DNA of 64,000 nt from Tamlana sp. I1 (GCF_015355625.1 NZ_JACLAF010000011.1:62001-126000), one strand, 5' to 3'. Counted from the stretch's first letter, positions 19,538 to 28,762 are shown. Notes: generated by a model from the letters alone, not told the origin. Numbers and translations are program-made.

Positions 19538-20611
19538 ATGCAAGATTTAAAAATTTCCAAAAGAAAACCGTCGTACCCTATAACGCCAGAATTACATGAA
19601 TATTTATCGCGTTATAATCGTGATGTGAAAATACCAATTTTTTACGAAGATTTGTTGCGTTTTCAAGGTTCAATAGTGGTGTATGACAAAGATGATAATG
19701 ATACGCTTTGGATTCGTGTGTATTATAACGAGTTTGAACGTGAAGAGATTGAATCGTCATTGAAGAAAGTCTATACTATTTTTCATTCGGATGGAAATGA
19801 AAATATTTTGCCATTTCTAAGTGTTGATGCTATTGATTTTTGCACTTTCGGAAATTCGAAACCTTTCAGAATAAAAATCAGAAATGTTTTAAATGATAAT
19901 ACCACCTATTTCTATATAAAAACAGCCGATGCTTCTCGTGTTTACGGTTTAGAATTAGAGCACATGTTATCGCCTTATAATCTGAATTTTCTAGTATATA
20001 AAAACACATTGATTGAAGAGCATATTGCTGGAATTCCGGGCGATGAGTTTATAAAAAATATGCTACCCAATTGTAGCAAACCAGAAAAAGCGCAAATAGC
20101 CAAGGAGTTTGTGAAGTTTAACGAGCGTTGTATGATTAGATTGCTAGGCGATATGCGCTCCTATAATTATGTAATTGTACCAACGCACGATTTTGATAAA
20201 GTGGTTTATAAAATTAGAGCCATAGATTTTGATCAACAATCTTATGAAGGGAAATTTAATATTTACAGACCGCAGTTTTTCAAAGAAAATTATGAAATGG
20301 TTCAATTAGTATCGAATACCATTCAAAAATTATCGATAGACCAATATAAAACAGAAGAGCGTTCTATTTTGGTGAAACGCTTAAAAAGTTCGCATGTTCG
20401 AATTGAAAAACTCCTTGAGTGTATGGAGCATGATGAAATTTCTATACCAGAATACATCGATTCGTTAAAAACGACCATTTTTAATTACACCCACGATGTT
20501 AACTTTAAGAAAAGTAAAAACATGGGCGAAATTTTAAGGTTTTCTTTAGCGTTTTTAACGAGAAATTACGAAAATGTAAACATTGCCGCATTAAGGAAAT
20601 TACGACGTTAA
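19538..20611 (+). CDS. Conserved flavobacterial protein of unknown function
   Basis: A cytoplasmic protein of 357 residues with no signal peptide or membrane segment. I do not recognise a named family with certainty. The central part (about residues 110-250) has an alternating strand/helix pattern with EEHIAGIPGDEF, a helix bearing FNERCMIRLLGDMRSYN, and a strand ending in RAIDFDQQS. That order is loosely like the C-lobe of protein-kinase-like folds (catalytic loop, then IDFD in place of DFG), but no proper HxD motif is present. The start was chosen from the promoter and the conserved MQDLKISKRKPSYP. Its end overlaps the convergent gene at 20608 by 4 bp. Confidence 0.7.
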   Translation: MQDLKISKRKPSYPITPELHEYLSRYNRDVKIPIFYEDLLRFQGSIVVYDKDDNDTLWIRVYYNEFEREEIESSLKKVYTIFHSDGNENILPFLSVDAIDFCTFGNSKPFRIKIRNVLNDNTTYFYIKTADASRVYGLELEHMLSPYNLNFLVYKNTLIEEHIAGIPGDEFIKNMLPNCSKPEKAQIAKEFVKFNERCMIRLLGDMRSYNYVIVPTHDFDKVVYKIRAIDFDQQSYEGKFNIYRPQFFKENYEMVQLVSNTIQKLSIDQYKTEERSILVKRLKSSHVRIEKLLECMEHDEISIPEYIDSLKTTIFNYTHDVNFKKSKNMGEILRFSLAFLTRNYENVNIAALRKLRR

Positions 20612-21120
20612 TTCCAGTTTTCGTCAAAATCTAACTGATCGTAATCGTCCATATCCAGGCCGTCTTCAAATTCGTCAAAATCATCTAAAGCATCGGCTTC
20701 AAAGGACTTTTCTGGGGCAGCTTCAGGAACTTGACCTTGAACAAACATAAGGTTTGGGTAGTCGTAACCTTCGGTTTCTTCAACAATTTCGGCTAATTCA
20801 ACATAAAACGTCCACATGCTTAAAAAATCGTAAACATAAATCAGTTTTGTTTGTTCCTCGTTTACAACATCGTCTAAGGTCGTTTCATTCATTAAACGGG
20901 CTGTAGCTTCTTCACTTAAATCAAATAAAGAGATTTCTTCACCTTGTTCCCAAATGTCGTTACTTACATAAAATGAAGCCATTTCGGTACCATCAAAACC
21001 AAAAGATTGCGTGATGGTGTTGTGTAAATCTTCTAAGGTATCTGACTGACGAATTTCTAAATCGCGAAAAATATCTTCGTCGGTGTCATTGTCTAATATA
21101 ACTCTAAATCTGTAAATCAT
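20608..21120 (-). CDS. Plasmid pRiA4b ORF-3-like / IS1096 TnpR-like family protein
   Basis: A 170-residue acidic protein. Residues about 1-110 have the pRiA4b ORF-3 fold pattern: MIYRFRVILDNDTDEDIFRDL, then DTLEDLHNTITQSFGFDGTE and SFYVSNDIWEQGEEI. The last 30 residues are nearly all acidic (DDFDEFEDGLDMDDYDQLD). The family is widespread in Bacteroidota and, despite the IS-derived name, is usually a stand-alone chromosomal gene of unknown role. There is no sign of a transposon around it. A TACCTTTG promoter element lies at 21140-21147. Confidence 0.8.
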   Translation of the reverse strand: MIYRFRVILDNDTDEDIFRDLEIRQSDTLEDLHNTITQSFGFDGTEMASFYVSNDIWEQGEEISLFDLSEEATARLMNETTLDDVVNEEQTKLIYVYDFLSMWTFYVELAEIVEETEGYDYPNLMFVQGQVPEAAPEKSFEADALDDFDEFEDGLDMDDYDQLDFDENWN

Positions 21121-21139
21121 TAGTGAAAAATTTAATGTG

Positions 21140-21147
21140 CAAAGGTA
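21140..21147 (-). promoter_or_regulatory. -7 promoter element (TACCTTTG) of the pRiA4b-like gene
   Basis: Minus-strand TACCTTTG matches TAnnTTTG, 19 bp upstream of the ATG at 21120. It lies in the short gap after ctaA, so this gene need not depend on ctaA transcription. Confidence 0.55.
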
Positions 21148-21158
21148 GACTTTTTAAG

Positions 21159-22172
21159 TTATTTGGTAAAGCGATGTAAAGTAAATGTCATGCTTGTTAA
21201 TAAGAAAAATGCACCTATTTGATGCGCAATACCTAAGCCTAACGGAACTTGATAAATAATCGTGAAAACACCTAAAGCGAACTGTAATAAAACTAAAAGT
21301 ATTAATGAATTTATACCTTGCTTTTGAAGTGGTGTTAAAGTGAATTTATTAGATTTTTTCCAAATAAGGAAAATGAGAATCACTACGATATAAGCCAAAG
21401 TTCGATGAATAAATTGAATGCCGCTAGGGTTTTCAATAAGGTTTTTGTAGAAAGGATCTAGCACATAAACGGTAAAGTGCATAAACTGACCATCATTCAT
21501 TAACGGCCAGTGGTTATGCAGTAAACCTGCTTTTAAGCCAGCTATAAATGCGCCGTAAGTAATTTGAATTATTAAAACCAGGTAACTCACCAAAATTAGA
21601 TTTCGCATGGGTTTGTTAGCTGGTTTTTTATTGGGGAAAATAAGATCTAATGCCACCCAAAGCGTAGCTGCAAAAGTTAAAAAAGCGGTCACTAAATGCG
21701 CTGCGAGTCTGTAATGGCTAACGTCTGGCATATCTACCAAACCGCTTTTAACCATGTACCAACCTAAAAAACCTTGAAAAGCGCCAAGGCCAAGCAACAC
21801 CAAACATTTTTTTATAGTGCTTTTGCTGAGTTGTTTACGTATTAAGAAATATAAAAACGGAATGATAAACACCATACCAATCGATCGTCCAATAACGCGG
21901 TGCAACCATTCCCAGAAGTAAATGCTTTTAAAATCTTCAATATTGAAATGATTATTATAGGCGTTATATTCAGGGTGCTGTTTGTATAAATCGAAAGCTT
22001 CTTGCCATTCCTGTTCACCAATTGGTGGAATGGTACCTGTAATTAATCGGTAGTTCGAAATGGATAAACCAGAATCTGTTAAACGGGTAATACCCCCAAT
22101 AACAACCATTATAAAAATGAGGAAACATCCTGTTAATAGCCAGTAGATTACGTTTTTGTTGTCTTTTTTCAT
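21159..22172 (-). CDS. ctaA: Heme A synthase (COX15/CtaA family)
   Basis: A 337-residue inner-membrane protein of about eight hydrophobic helices that oxidises heme O to heme A for cytochrome c oxidase. Seen in it are the first helix followed by GGITRLTDSGLSISNYRLITG (family hallmark), FWEWLHRVIGRSIG with a heme-ligand His, FLGWYMVKSGL, HYRLAAHLVTAF with another ligand His, NHWPLMND, FIHRTLAY and AHQIGAFFLL. The histidines sit in the expected positions in both halves. No other oxidase assembly gene is adjacent. Confidence 0.95.
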   Translation of the reverse strand: MKKDNKNVIYWLLTGCFLIFIMVVIGGITRLTDSGLSISNYRLITGTIPPIGEQEWQEAFDLYKQHPEYNAYNNHFNIEDFKSIYFWEWLHRVIGRSIGMVFIIPFLYFLIRKQLSKSTIKKCLVLLGLGAFQGFLGWYMVKSGLVDMPDVSHYRLAAHLVTAFLTFAATLWVALDLIFPNKKPANKPMRNLILVSYLVLIIQITYGAFIAGLKAGLLHNHWPLMNDGQFMHFTVYVLDPFYKNLIENPSGIQFIHRTLAYIVVILIFLIWKKSNKFTLTPLQKQGINSLILLVLLQFALGVFTIIYQVPLGLGIAHQIGAFFLLTSMTFTLHRFTK

Positions 22173-22179
22173 GGTTATG

Positions 22180-22673
22180 GAGTTGCTGAGTTTCGGAGTT
22201 TCAGAGTTTCAAAGTTTCAAAGTTTCAGAGTTTCAAAGTATCTTATAGTTTGTTAATCTTTGTTTTATTTTTAGTTGTTTTTTTAATTTATAGGTTACTT
22301 CATTTCTCTGTTACTCAGCGACTTTGTTACTCTGTCACTTTGGTGCTTGAAAGTTTCGGAGCTTCAGAGCTTCAAAGTTTCAAAGTATCTATAGTTTGTT
22401 AATCTTTGTTTTATTTTTAGTTGTTATTTTTACAATCAGAGGAGATTTTCCCTCTGCGACTTTGTTACTCTGCGACTTTGGTGCTTGAAAGTTTCAGAGC
22501 TTCAAAGTTTCAAAGACTCATAGCTTCAAAGTGTTTTATAGTTTGTTAATCTTTGTTTTATTTTTAGTTATTTTTTTTAATTTAATAGGTTACTTCATTT
22601 CTCTGTTACTGTGCGACTTTGTTACTCTGTCACTTTGGTGCTTTGAAACTCTGATACTTTCCCACTCTAACAC
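22180..22673. repeat. Three tandem ~147-bp degenerate repeats with heptameric AGTTTCA-like microrepeats
   Basis: This gene-free stretch holds three imperfect copies of a unit of about 147 bp. A marker segment (TATAGTTTGTTAATCTTTG) begins at 22244, 22390 and 22537. Between markers there are runs of 7-bp words such as AGTTTCA and AGTTTCG, and of TTACTCTGTCACTTTG-like words. The units flank the four-helix-bundle gene, and a shorter related stretch lies on its other side. Such word repeats commonly accompany S23-like genes in Bacteroidota. They are not CRISPR: there are no unique spacers of fixed length. Confidence 0.75.
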
Positions 22674-23036
22674 TTAACCTCTAATTTTTCGAATAAAGCT
22701 AGTTAGCATGCGTTCAATTTCTCTTGTGTTTAAATATAATTTATTGAAATTATCTTCATTTAAATAAGTTAAATTGTAAGCAATTTCAAGTTGTGTTTGT
22801 AATTCGTATAAAGAACTTAAAGCAATATTTAAAAAACGTAAATAATCCTTTGTACCATCTCTTCCATAGCCTTCGGCTATATTACTTGGGATAGACGTCG
22901 CCGATCTTTTTATTTGTGATGTTAGAGCATAGAGCTCATCATGGGGGAAGTTTTTAATATCACGATAAACTTCAGTTACTAAAGCCATAGACTTTTGCCA
23001 AACTAATAGCTTTCTAAATGTATGATTGTTTTTCAT
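22674..23036 (-). CDS. Four-helix-bundle protein (S23/IVS-encoded family, Avd-like fold)
   Basis: A 120-residue all-helical protein of the S23 family, first known from intervening sequences in 23S rRNA genes and frequent as stand-alone genes in Bacteroidota. Typical words are FRKLLVWQKSMALVTEVY, FPHDELYALTSQIKRSATSI, PSNIAEGYGR and YLRFLNIALSSLYELQTQLE. It shares its fold with the Avd accessory protein of diversity-generating retroelements, but no reverse transcriptase or template repeat is near. The gene is bracketed on both sides by the degenerate repeat words, so it looks like a small cassette inserted between ctaA and the CCA-adding enzyme gene. Function unknown. Confidence 0.88.
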   Translation of the reverse strand: MKNNHTFRKLLVWQKSMALVTEVYRDIKNFPHDELYALTSQIKRSATSIPSNIAEGYGRDGTKDYLRFLNIALSSLYELQTQLEIAYNLTYLNEDNFNKLYLNTREIERMLTSFIRKIRG

Positions 23037-23103
23037 ATTATATTATTCCATCATTCTGTAACTCAGAAACTATGCAACTTTGAGTCTTTGTAACTTTGAA
23101 ACT
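23037..23103. repeat. Partial copy of the S23-associated repeat
   Basis: The sequence contains CATTCTGTAACTCAGAAACT and TTGTAACTTTGAAACTCTAA. These correspond word for word, with substitutions, to the end of the repeat array on the other side of the S23-like gene (22610-22660). Confidence 0.6.
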
Positions 23104-24525
23104 CTAATCATTAACCCACTTCAACCCAAGTTTAGCGCCTTTTTCAAGCATTAGTTGATAAGCTGCTTCATATTCATTCGGAATTACGCCTTCTAAAATG
23201 GCTTCTTTAATGGCTTCTTTAATAATGCCAATTTCGCGTGATGGTTTTAAATTGAAGGTTGCAATAATTTCTTCGCCAGAAATTGGTGGCTGAAAATTAC
23301 GAACATGGTCGCGTGCTTCAACTTCAATAATTTTTTCGCGTACAATTTTAAAGTTATTATGGTATTTGTTGAATTTCTTCGGATTCTTAGTCGTAATATC
23401 GGCCTCGCAAAGCGTCATTAGATCTTCAACATAATCGCCAGCATCAAAAACCAAACGACGCACGGCCGAATCGGTAACAATATCTTGCGCCAAAACAATA
23501 GGGCGCGAACTCATAAACACCATTTTTTGAACAAACTTCATCTTGTCATTCAATGGCATTTTTAGTCTTTTAAATAAATGATACACCATTTTAGAGCCTT
23601 CAAATTCATGAGCATGAAAGGTCCAACCCACTTTTTTGCTGAATTTTTTCGTAGGCGCTTTGCCAATATCGTGTAAAAGCGCAGCCCAGCGTAGCCAAAG
23701 GTTATCGGTGTTTTGTGCAATGTTATCTACGACTTCAAGCGTGTGATAAAAATTATCTTTATGGCGTTGGCCTTCAACTTCATCTATACCTTTTAAAGCA
23801 GTAATTTCTGGTAAAATGTATTTTAAAAGTCCTGTTTGTTCTAAAAGTAAGAAGCCAATAGATGGTGTTTCGCTTTCTAGAATTTTATTGATTTCGGTAA
23901 CAATACGCTCGTTGGTAATTATTTTAATGCGTTCGGCATTTTTTGTAATTGAATGTAGAGACTCTGGTGCAATTGTAAAATTTAATTGCGTGGCAAATCG
24001 AATGGCTCTAAGCATACGTAATGGGTCGTCGCTATAAGTAATATCGGGATCTAGAGGCGTTTTAATAATTTTATTTTCTAAATCTTGAATGCCACCAAAC
24101 GGATCTAATAGATCGCCAAAATTTTCAGCATTTAAATTTAAAGCCAGCGCATTTATAGTAAAGTCTCTTCGGTTTTGGTCGTCTTGTAATGTGCCGTTTT
24201 CAACAGCTGGATTTCTACTGTCTTCGGTGTAAGATTCTTTTCGGGCGCCAACAAATTCAATTTCAATATCATCGTAACGAAGCATGGCAGTGCCATAAGT
24301 TTTAAAAACTTGAACTTTAGGTCTGTTGGGTAAGTTTTTAGCAACTTGTTTGGCCAGTTTGATACCATCGCCAATGGCAACTACATCAATATCTTTAGCA
24401 GCGCCTCTTTTTAGTATAAAATCGCGCACAAAACCGCCAATAACATAAGAATCTAATTGTAACTCTTTTGCCGATTGCGAAATGATTTTAAATATTGGAT
24501 GTTGTAATGCTTCTTTGTAATTCAT
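23104..24525 (-). CDS. CCA tRNA nucleotidyltransferase with HD domain
   Basis: A 473-residue class II nucleotidyltransferase that adds or repairs the 3' CCA end of tRNAs. Seen are the nucleotidyltransferase motif [20 protein letters not shown] (residues about 30-50), [13 protein letters not shown], and [18 protein letters not shown] metal-dependent HD domain follows ([14 protein letters not shown] and [10 protein letters not shown]). The frame extends four codons to a GTG, but the ATG at 24525 gives the usual N-terminus ([15 protein letters not shown]), so it is chosen. None of the tRNA ends that can be judged here encodes CCA (see tRNA-Leu at 57160), consistent with need for this enzyme. Confidence 0.93.
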   Translation of the reverse strand: MNYKEALQHPIFKIISQSAKELQLDSYVIGGFVRDFILKRGAAKDIDVVAIGDGIKLAKQVAKNLPNRPKVQVFKTYGTAMLRYDDIEIEFVGARKESYTEDSRNPAVENGTLQDDQNRRDFTINALALNLNAENFGDLLDPFGGIQDLENKIIKTPLDPDITYSDDPLRMLRAIRFATQLNFTIAPESLHSITKNAERIKIITNERIVTEINKILESETPSIGFLLLEQTGLLKYILPEITALKGIDEVEGQRHKDNFYHTLEVVDNIAQNTDNLWLRWAALLHDIGKAPTKKFSKKVGWTFHAHEFEGSKMVYHLFKRLKMPLNDKMKFVQKMVFMSSRPIVLAQDIVTDSAVRRLVFDAGDYVEDLMTLCEADITTKNPKKFNKYHNNFKIVREKIIEVEARDHVRNFQPPISGEEIIATFNLKPSREIGIIKEAIKEAILEGVIPNEYEAAYQLMLEKGAKLGLKWVND

Positions 24526-24639
24526 TTTATTTGCCACTAATACATGACTCTTTATGTTTTCTTGCTTCAGATTTTTATAGCCACTAATTCACGAATTTTC
24601 GCAATGTTTTAAGGTGTTGGTGGCGTTTTTTTATGCTTT

Positions 24640-25200
24640 TTAAGGCCTAATAATCTTCACAACACCATTATTGCTTAATTTGATAATGGATGATGGTTTA
24701 GAGCAGATTTTTTCGTGCTGCAAATTTACAACATAGTCTACACCTTTTAAAATGGCAGGTGCAATTTCTTTATAGGATTTTGGAGTTGGTTCGCCGCTAA
24801 TATTAGCCGAAGTCGATACAATGGCGCCGTTAAGTTTTCTTGAGAGTTGATAACAAAACTCATCATCAGGAATTCTTATGGCGATGGAGCCGTCATCAGC
24901 AATTAAATTTTCAGCTAGATTTTGCGCATCATCATAGATTATGGTGGTGGGTTTGTCGGTCACTTCAATAATATTTAATGCAGCAGCAGGAACTTGTTTT
25001 ACGTATTTGTTAAGCATTCTATCGTCTGCGACCAAGCAAATTAGTGCTTTGCTATCTATGCGCTGTTTTAAATCGTAAATCTTTTTTACCGCTTCAGGGT
25101 TTGTAGCATCACAACCAATACCCCATACGGTATCGGTAGGGTAGAGTATAATGCCGCCTTGTTTTAATACTTCAATGGTGTTTTTTATTTCTTGATGCAT
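24640..25200 (-). CDS. L-threonylcarbamoyladenylate synthase (Sua5/YrdC family)
   Basis: A 186-residue cytoplasmic enzyme that makes threonylcarbamoyl-AMP from threonine, bicarbonate and ATP for the t6A37 modification of ANN-decoding tRNAs. Family words are GGIILYPTDTVWGIGCDATN, KIYDLKQRI, GSIAIRIPDDEFC and IVSTSANISGEPTP. It is of the short YrdC type without the C-terminal Sua5 domain. A TAATTTTG element at 25232-25239 is a suitable promoter. It is downstream of a 270-bp gap that also serves the divergent glycan cluster. Confidence 0.93.
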   Translation of the reverse strand: MHQEIKNTIEVLKQGGIILYPTDTVWGIGCDATNPEAVKKIYDLKQRIDSKALICLVADDRMLNKYVKQVPAAALNIIEVTDKPTTIIYDDAQNLAENLIADDGSIAIRIPDDEFCYQLSRKLNGAIVSTSANISGEPTPKSYKEIAPAILKGVDYVVNLQHEKICSKPSSIIKLSNNGVVKIIRP

Positions 25201-25231
25201 TATGATATCTAAATAAATGAAAATGTTTTTG

Positions 25232-25239
25232 CAAAATTA
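25232..25239 (-). promoter_or_regulatory. -7 promoter element (TAATTTTG) of the Sua5/YrdC gene
   Basis: Minus-strand match to TAnnTTTG 31 bp upstream of the ATG at 25200. Confidence 0.4.
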
Positions 25240-25448
25240 CAATTATTAGTATTTAATTCTAAGTTCTAATCTGGATGTTTTATTTAGAATAACTAAAAAC
25301 AATATCTAACTCATATTGTTAATAATCTGATTCAAGTCCTTTATTCTTAGAGGGCTCTAATAGAAATTAGGGATGTTTTATGTGAAATAAAACATCATGT
25401 AAAGTAGATAAAGCTGATATACAGATTAGTGATGATATTTTTTTGTTA

Positions 25449-25456
25449 TACCTTTG
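25449..25456 (+). promoter_or_regulatory. -7 promoter element (TACCTTTG) of the glycan cluster
   Basis: TACCTTTG matches TAnnTTTG and lies 18 bp before the ATG at 25475. It should drive the pyruvyl transferase gene and the glycosyltransferase gene 18 bp beyond it. Confidence 0.55.
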
Positions 25457-25474
25457 AAAGGTTAAGTGTTTTAA

Positions 25475-26350
25475 ATGAAATTAGTTTATTATAAATCCGA
25501 ATCAGGAAACTTTGGCGACGATCTAAATGTGTGGATGTGGCCACAAATTTTTGGTGCAGATTTTCTTGAAAAAGAACGAGATATTGGTTTTTTTGGTATT
25601 GGATCTATTTTAATTGAAAATTCCGTTTTTATAGATCAAGCAAATTTATGTGAAAAAAAAGTGATTTTTGGTACCGGAGTTAGATCTATAAACGAAAATA
25701 TTGAAATGGACGATTCTTGGCACATTCTTTTTCTAAGAGGTCCCTATAGTTCATTGAAATTAAAAGGAGATTTAGATCATTATATAGCTGATGCTGCATA
25801 CTTTTTAGCCTTATTACCACAGTATAAAAGATATTTAGATACACCTAAAAAGTATAAAACCAGTTTTATTCCTTATTTTAAATCTATTGATAAGATGGAT
25901 TGGCAAAAAATTTGTGACGATTTATCTTGGAATTTAATTTTACCAACAGAAGTAAATAGTGTAGAAGACTTTATTTTGGAAGTTGCAGCAAGTGAGCAGG
26001 TTATAAGCGAAGCGATGCATGGAGCTATGATTGCAGATATTGTACGTGTACCATGGGTGCGTTTTCGTTTTTATTCGCATTTATATGAAGGGACAATGGT
26101 TTCTGAATGGAAATGGAACGATTGGTTGTTGTCGATTGGTTTTTCTGAAAACATAGAAATTAATGTAGGATTAAGAAACAAGAAAAAGATTCGTGGATTT
26201 CTTAAAAAAAGAAAAATCAGGAATAGAATTTTTAATGAAGTAAAACAAATTAATAACTCAACCTTTCGTTTATCTTCAGATGTAACTTTAAATACGATTA
26301 TAAAGAAATTAAAATCCAAAAAGGAAGAATTAGTTCAACTTATGGGTTAA
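25475..26350 (+). CDS. Polysaccharide pyruvyl transferase family protein
   Basis: A 291-residue cytosolic enzyme of the family that transfers pyruvate from PEP onto sugar hydroxyls as a ketal, decorating surface polysaccharides. Visible are the N-terminal NFGDDLNVWMWPQIFG, the strand-loop FFGIGSILIENS, VIFGTGVRS, FLRGPYSSLKLKG and the C-lobe EAMHGAMIADIVRVPWVRF, whose SE-x-HG-type motif is typical of the family. It is 18 bp upstream of a glycosyltransferase, so the pair likely modifies one glycan. The C-terminal 60 residues are lysine-rich and may sit at the membrane. The acceptor sugar is unknown. Confidence 0.88.
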   Translation: MKLVYYKSESGNFGDDLNVWMWPQIFGADFLEKERDIGFFGIGSILIENSVFIDQANLCEKKVIFGTGVRSINENIEMDDSWHILFLRGPYSSLKLKGDLDHYIADAAYFLALLPQYKRYLDTPKKYKTSFIPYFKSIDKMDWQKICDDLSWNLILPTEVNSVEDFILEVAASEQVISEAMHGAMIADIVRVPWVRFRFYSHLYEGTMVSEWKWNDWLLSIGFSENIEINVGLRNKKKIRGFLKKRKIRNRIFNEVKQINNSTFRLSSDVTLNTIIKKLKSKKEELVQLMG

Positions 26351-26368
26351 GCTTTTAAATGATGTGTT

Positions 26369-27619
26369 ATGATTAAAAGAATAAAACTAGCTTACCGAAA
26401 TTATAAGTTGAAATTTAAGCTTCGGAAAAGGAAGGTTTTTTTCGATTTTAATTCTATTGAGTATGGGGCTAAAAATATTTTAATAATAGATTCTAAGATT
26501 CCTAACTACAATGAAGATTCAGGATCTAGGAGGTTATATGAAATCATTAAAATATTGTTAGATCAAGATTTTTCGATTTTTTTACTTGCGGATTTGAATG
26601 AATATAAGTACGAGAATCGTTATGCTGAAGAATATATCGAAGAATATAAATCAATCGGTGTCAAGGTATATCAGCCTAGTTTAGATATTAAAGGAGACTT
26701 AATAACAAAAGAAAGATTTATTAGCGAAGTTTGTCCATTTATTAATTATGCTTGGTTACATCGCCCTGAAATTTTTAATAGTTATTATATAACAATTAAA
26801 AGTTTAAATAAGAATGTGATATTAATTTATGACATGGTTGATTTTCATTATTTAAGATTAATCAGGGAATGGAAATTAAATAATAAAAGTAAGGTTAAGC
26901 TTTCGGCCGATAAAATATTAAACTTAGAAATTGCCAATTGTAAAGCGGCCGATAAAATTATTGTCATATCAGATAATGATAAATTGTCATTAGAAAAATA
27001 CTATTTAAAGCCTTCAAAAATGACAACAATAGGTAACCTGCATGAATTTAGAGAAAGGCCAAATACATTTAAAATATTTTCAGAGCGTAAAAACTTACTA
27101 TTTATTGGTGGATTTAGTCATCAGCCAAATGTTGATGCTGTATTGTGGTTAAAAAATGAAATAATGCCTTTAATTTGGGCTGTTGATAAGGATATAAAAA
27201 TTGATATTATTGGGAGTAATATCCCAAAGAAAATTTTAAGTTTAAAAACCGAAAACTTTAATGTAATTGGTTTTGTAGAAGATCTTTCAGTTTATTTTAA
27301 CTCAGCAAAAATATTTATTGCACCCTTAAAATATGGTGCAGGAATTAAAGGGAAAATAGGGCAGAGTTTTGAATTTAGTTTACCCGTTATAACAACCGAT
27401 ATTGGAGCAGAAGGTTTTGATTTGTCACCATTTTCAGAGGAAATGATAGCTAATACATCCGAATTATTAGCCTCTAAAATATTAAAACTTTATAACGATC
27501 AAGATTTATGGCGTGCTATTAGCAATCGTTCCGAACAGTTTATAACTCCTTTTACAAAACAGCATATAGAAAATCAGCTCAAAAAAGTTTTTAATTTAAA
27601 GAAGAGCCATTATAATTGA
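26369..27619 (+). CDS. Glycosyltransferase, GT-B fold (GT1/GT4-like)
   Basis: A 416-residue glycosyltransferase. The N-lobe carries ILIIDSKIPNYNEDSGSRR; this first-strand form is common in GT4-like enzymes of capsule loci. The C-lobe has LLFIGGFSHQPNVDAVLWL, IDIIGSNIPK, VIGFVEDLSVYFNSAKIFIA and the donor-binding stretch LKYGAGIKGKIGQSFEFSLP followed by VITTDIGAEGF, where Glu replaces the usual second EX7E residue region. Co-transcribed with the pyruvyl transferase. Donor and acceptor are not predictable. Confidence 0.85.
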   Translation: MIKRIKLAYRNYKLKFKLRKRKVFFDFNSIEYGAKNILIIDSKIPNYNEDSGSRRLYEIIKILLDQDFSIFLLADLNEYKYENRYAEEYIEEYKSIGVKVYQPSLDIKGDLITKERFISEVCPFINYAWLHRPEIFNSYYITIKSLNKNVILIYDMVDFHYLRLIREWKLNNKSKVKLSADKILNLEIANCKAADKIIVISDNDKLSLEKYYLKPSKMTTIGNLHEFRERPNTFKIFSERKNLLFIGGFSHQPNVDAVLWLKNEIMPLIWAVDKDIKIDIIGSNIPKKILSLKTENFNVIGFVEDLSVYFNSAKIFIAPLKYGAGIKGKIGQSFEFSLPVITTDIGAEGFDLSPFSEEMIANTSELLASKILKLYNDQDLWRAISNRSEQFITPFTKQHIENQLKKVFNLKKSHYN

Positions 27620-27777
27620 ACTGATTAAACCTGTATTTTATAATAAAATAGGGGGCTATGAGATGCTTTAGGAGTGGATAATTATTACTTATTTTCTAAA
27701 AAAAAACTATATATTAAAAAAAAGATGTAAATTTATTTTACAAATAAAATTAGTTAATTAATGTTAAAACAATAATC

Positions 27778-28584
27778 ATGAAAAAAATCAGTAAAAATTT
27801 TTTAATTGCATCATCCTTTATTTTTGCTTCCCTTGGAGTGTTTGCACAAAGCAATGCCAGTGATTTGAGTAGTTTAGTAAATATGAAAGCAAGTTATTTA
27901 GATGACGAGATGAGTAATCACGGCTATAAATTTCATAATACAAACAAAAGCGGTTCTGATATTTACCAAAATTGGTGGAACAGTAGCAAAAATAAATGTG
28001 TCTCAGTACATGTAACAGATGGTCGTGTTAAGTCCCTTGTTAATACACCAGCTTCTGATTGTGGTAAATCATCAAGTAGTAGTGGATCTCATAACAATTA
28101 TTCACATAGACAAGGTAATGTAAATAATCTAGTAGGTTTAAATGTTAGCCATTTAACTAGCGAAATGAATAGACGTGGTTATACTTTACATAAATCAGAT
28201 AAAAGTGGTAGAGACTACTATGAAAACTGGTGGAATAAAAATCAAGAAAAATGTGTTTCAGTACGTATAAGTAATAATGAAGTTAAGTCTGTTACAAATA
28301 CAATGCCTATAGATTGTGGTAGTAATTCTAATAGTTATAAACACAGTTATGATTCAAACAAACACCATTATACAGGAAAAAAACAATACAGTGATTTAAA
28401 AGGTTGGGATGCTGTAAGAGCATACTCTGAGTTAGAGGGTCGTGGTTTTCGTCAAGTTAAAGAGCATCAATCTAATGGAAATACTTACAGACTTTGGAGA
28501 GATTATGACACCAATCAATGTATAAAAACAGTAAGTGTTAATAAAAAAATCAGCCAAATCTACGCTTCTGATCACTGCGATTAA
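27778..28584 (+). CDS. Secreted protein with three WW-containing repeats
   Basis: A 268-residue protein with a clear signal peptide (MKKISKNFLIASSFIFASLG, cleavage after VFAQ). Three repeats of about 65 residues follow at roughly 29-96, 117-181 and 205-268. Each begins with a leucine-rich turn (DLSSLVNMKASYLDDEM; NNLVGLNVSHLTSEM; DLKGWDAVRAYSELE). Each continues with a G-Y/F strand and a tryptophan pair or LW (YQNWWNSS; YENWWNKN; YRLWRDYD), and ends with a cysteine pair (KCVSVHV to DCG). The linkers are rich in Ser, Asn and His. The two cysteines per repeat suggest one disulfide each. I do not recognise a named function. The gene has a 160-bp leader region and a terminator and is transcribed alone. 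Confidence 0.75.
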   Translation: MKKISKNFLIASSFIFASLGVFAQSNASDLSSLVNMKASYLDDEMSNHGYKFHNTNKSGSDIYQNWWNSSKNKCVSVHVTDGRVKSLVNTPASDCGKSSSSSGSHNNYSHRQGNVNNLVGLNVSHLTSEMNRRGYTLHKSDKSGRDYYENWWNKNQEKCVSVRISNNEVKSVTNTMPIDCGSNSNSYKHSYDSNKHHYTGKKQYSDLKGWDAVRAYSELEGRGFRQVKEHQSNGNTYRLWRDYDTNQCIKTVSVNKKISQIYASDHCD

Positions 28585-28640
28585 ATAGATTATTGATTTT
28601 TTACTTTTAAGTCTTTATATTTAAAAGAATAAATTAAAAA

Positions 28641-28669
28641 AATCTCAACATTTATGTTGGGATTTTTTT
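28641..28669 (+). terminator. Rho-independent terminator after the secreted repeat protein
   Basis: Stem ATCTCAACA / TGTTGGGAT (with a G-T pair) around a short TTTA loop, followed by seven T residues, 57 bp after the stop codon. Confidence 0.8.
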
Positions 28670-28762
28670 GTTTCAGGTTACTTTTAATTTTATGGTTGCT
28701 TTGTAATTAAAAGAATTCGATATAATGTGTTATAGATACTATAGAGAAATAAAAACTAATTG

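Noticed and set aside
20608-21120. Transposon-derived gene (IS1096 TnpR name)
   Set aside because: There are no terminal repeats or transposase near it; the family is commonly a resident chromosomal gene.
22180-22673. CRISPR array
   Set aside because: Units are about 147 bp and built of variable words; there are no unique spacers and no cas genes.
22674-23103. Diversity-generating retroelement
   Set aside because: The Avd-like fold is present, but no reverse transcriptase and no template/variable repeat pair with adenine-specific changes were seen.
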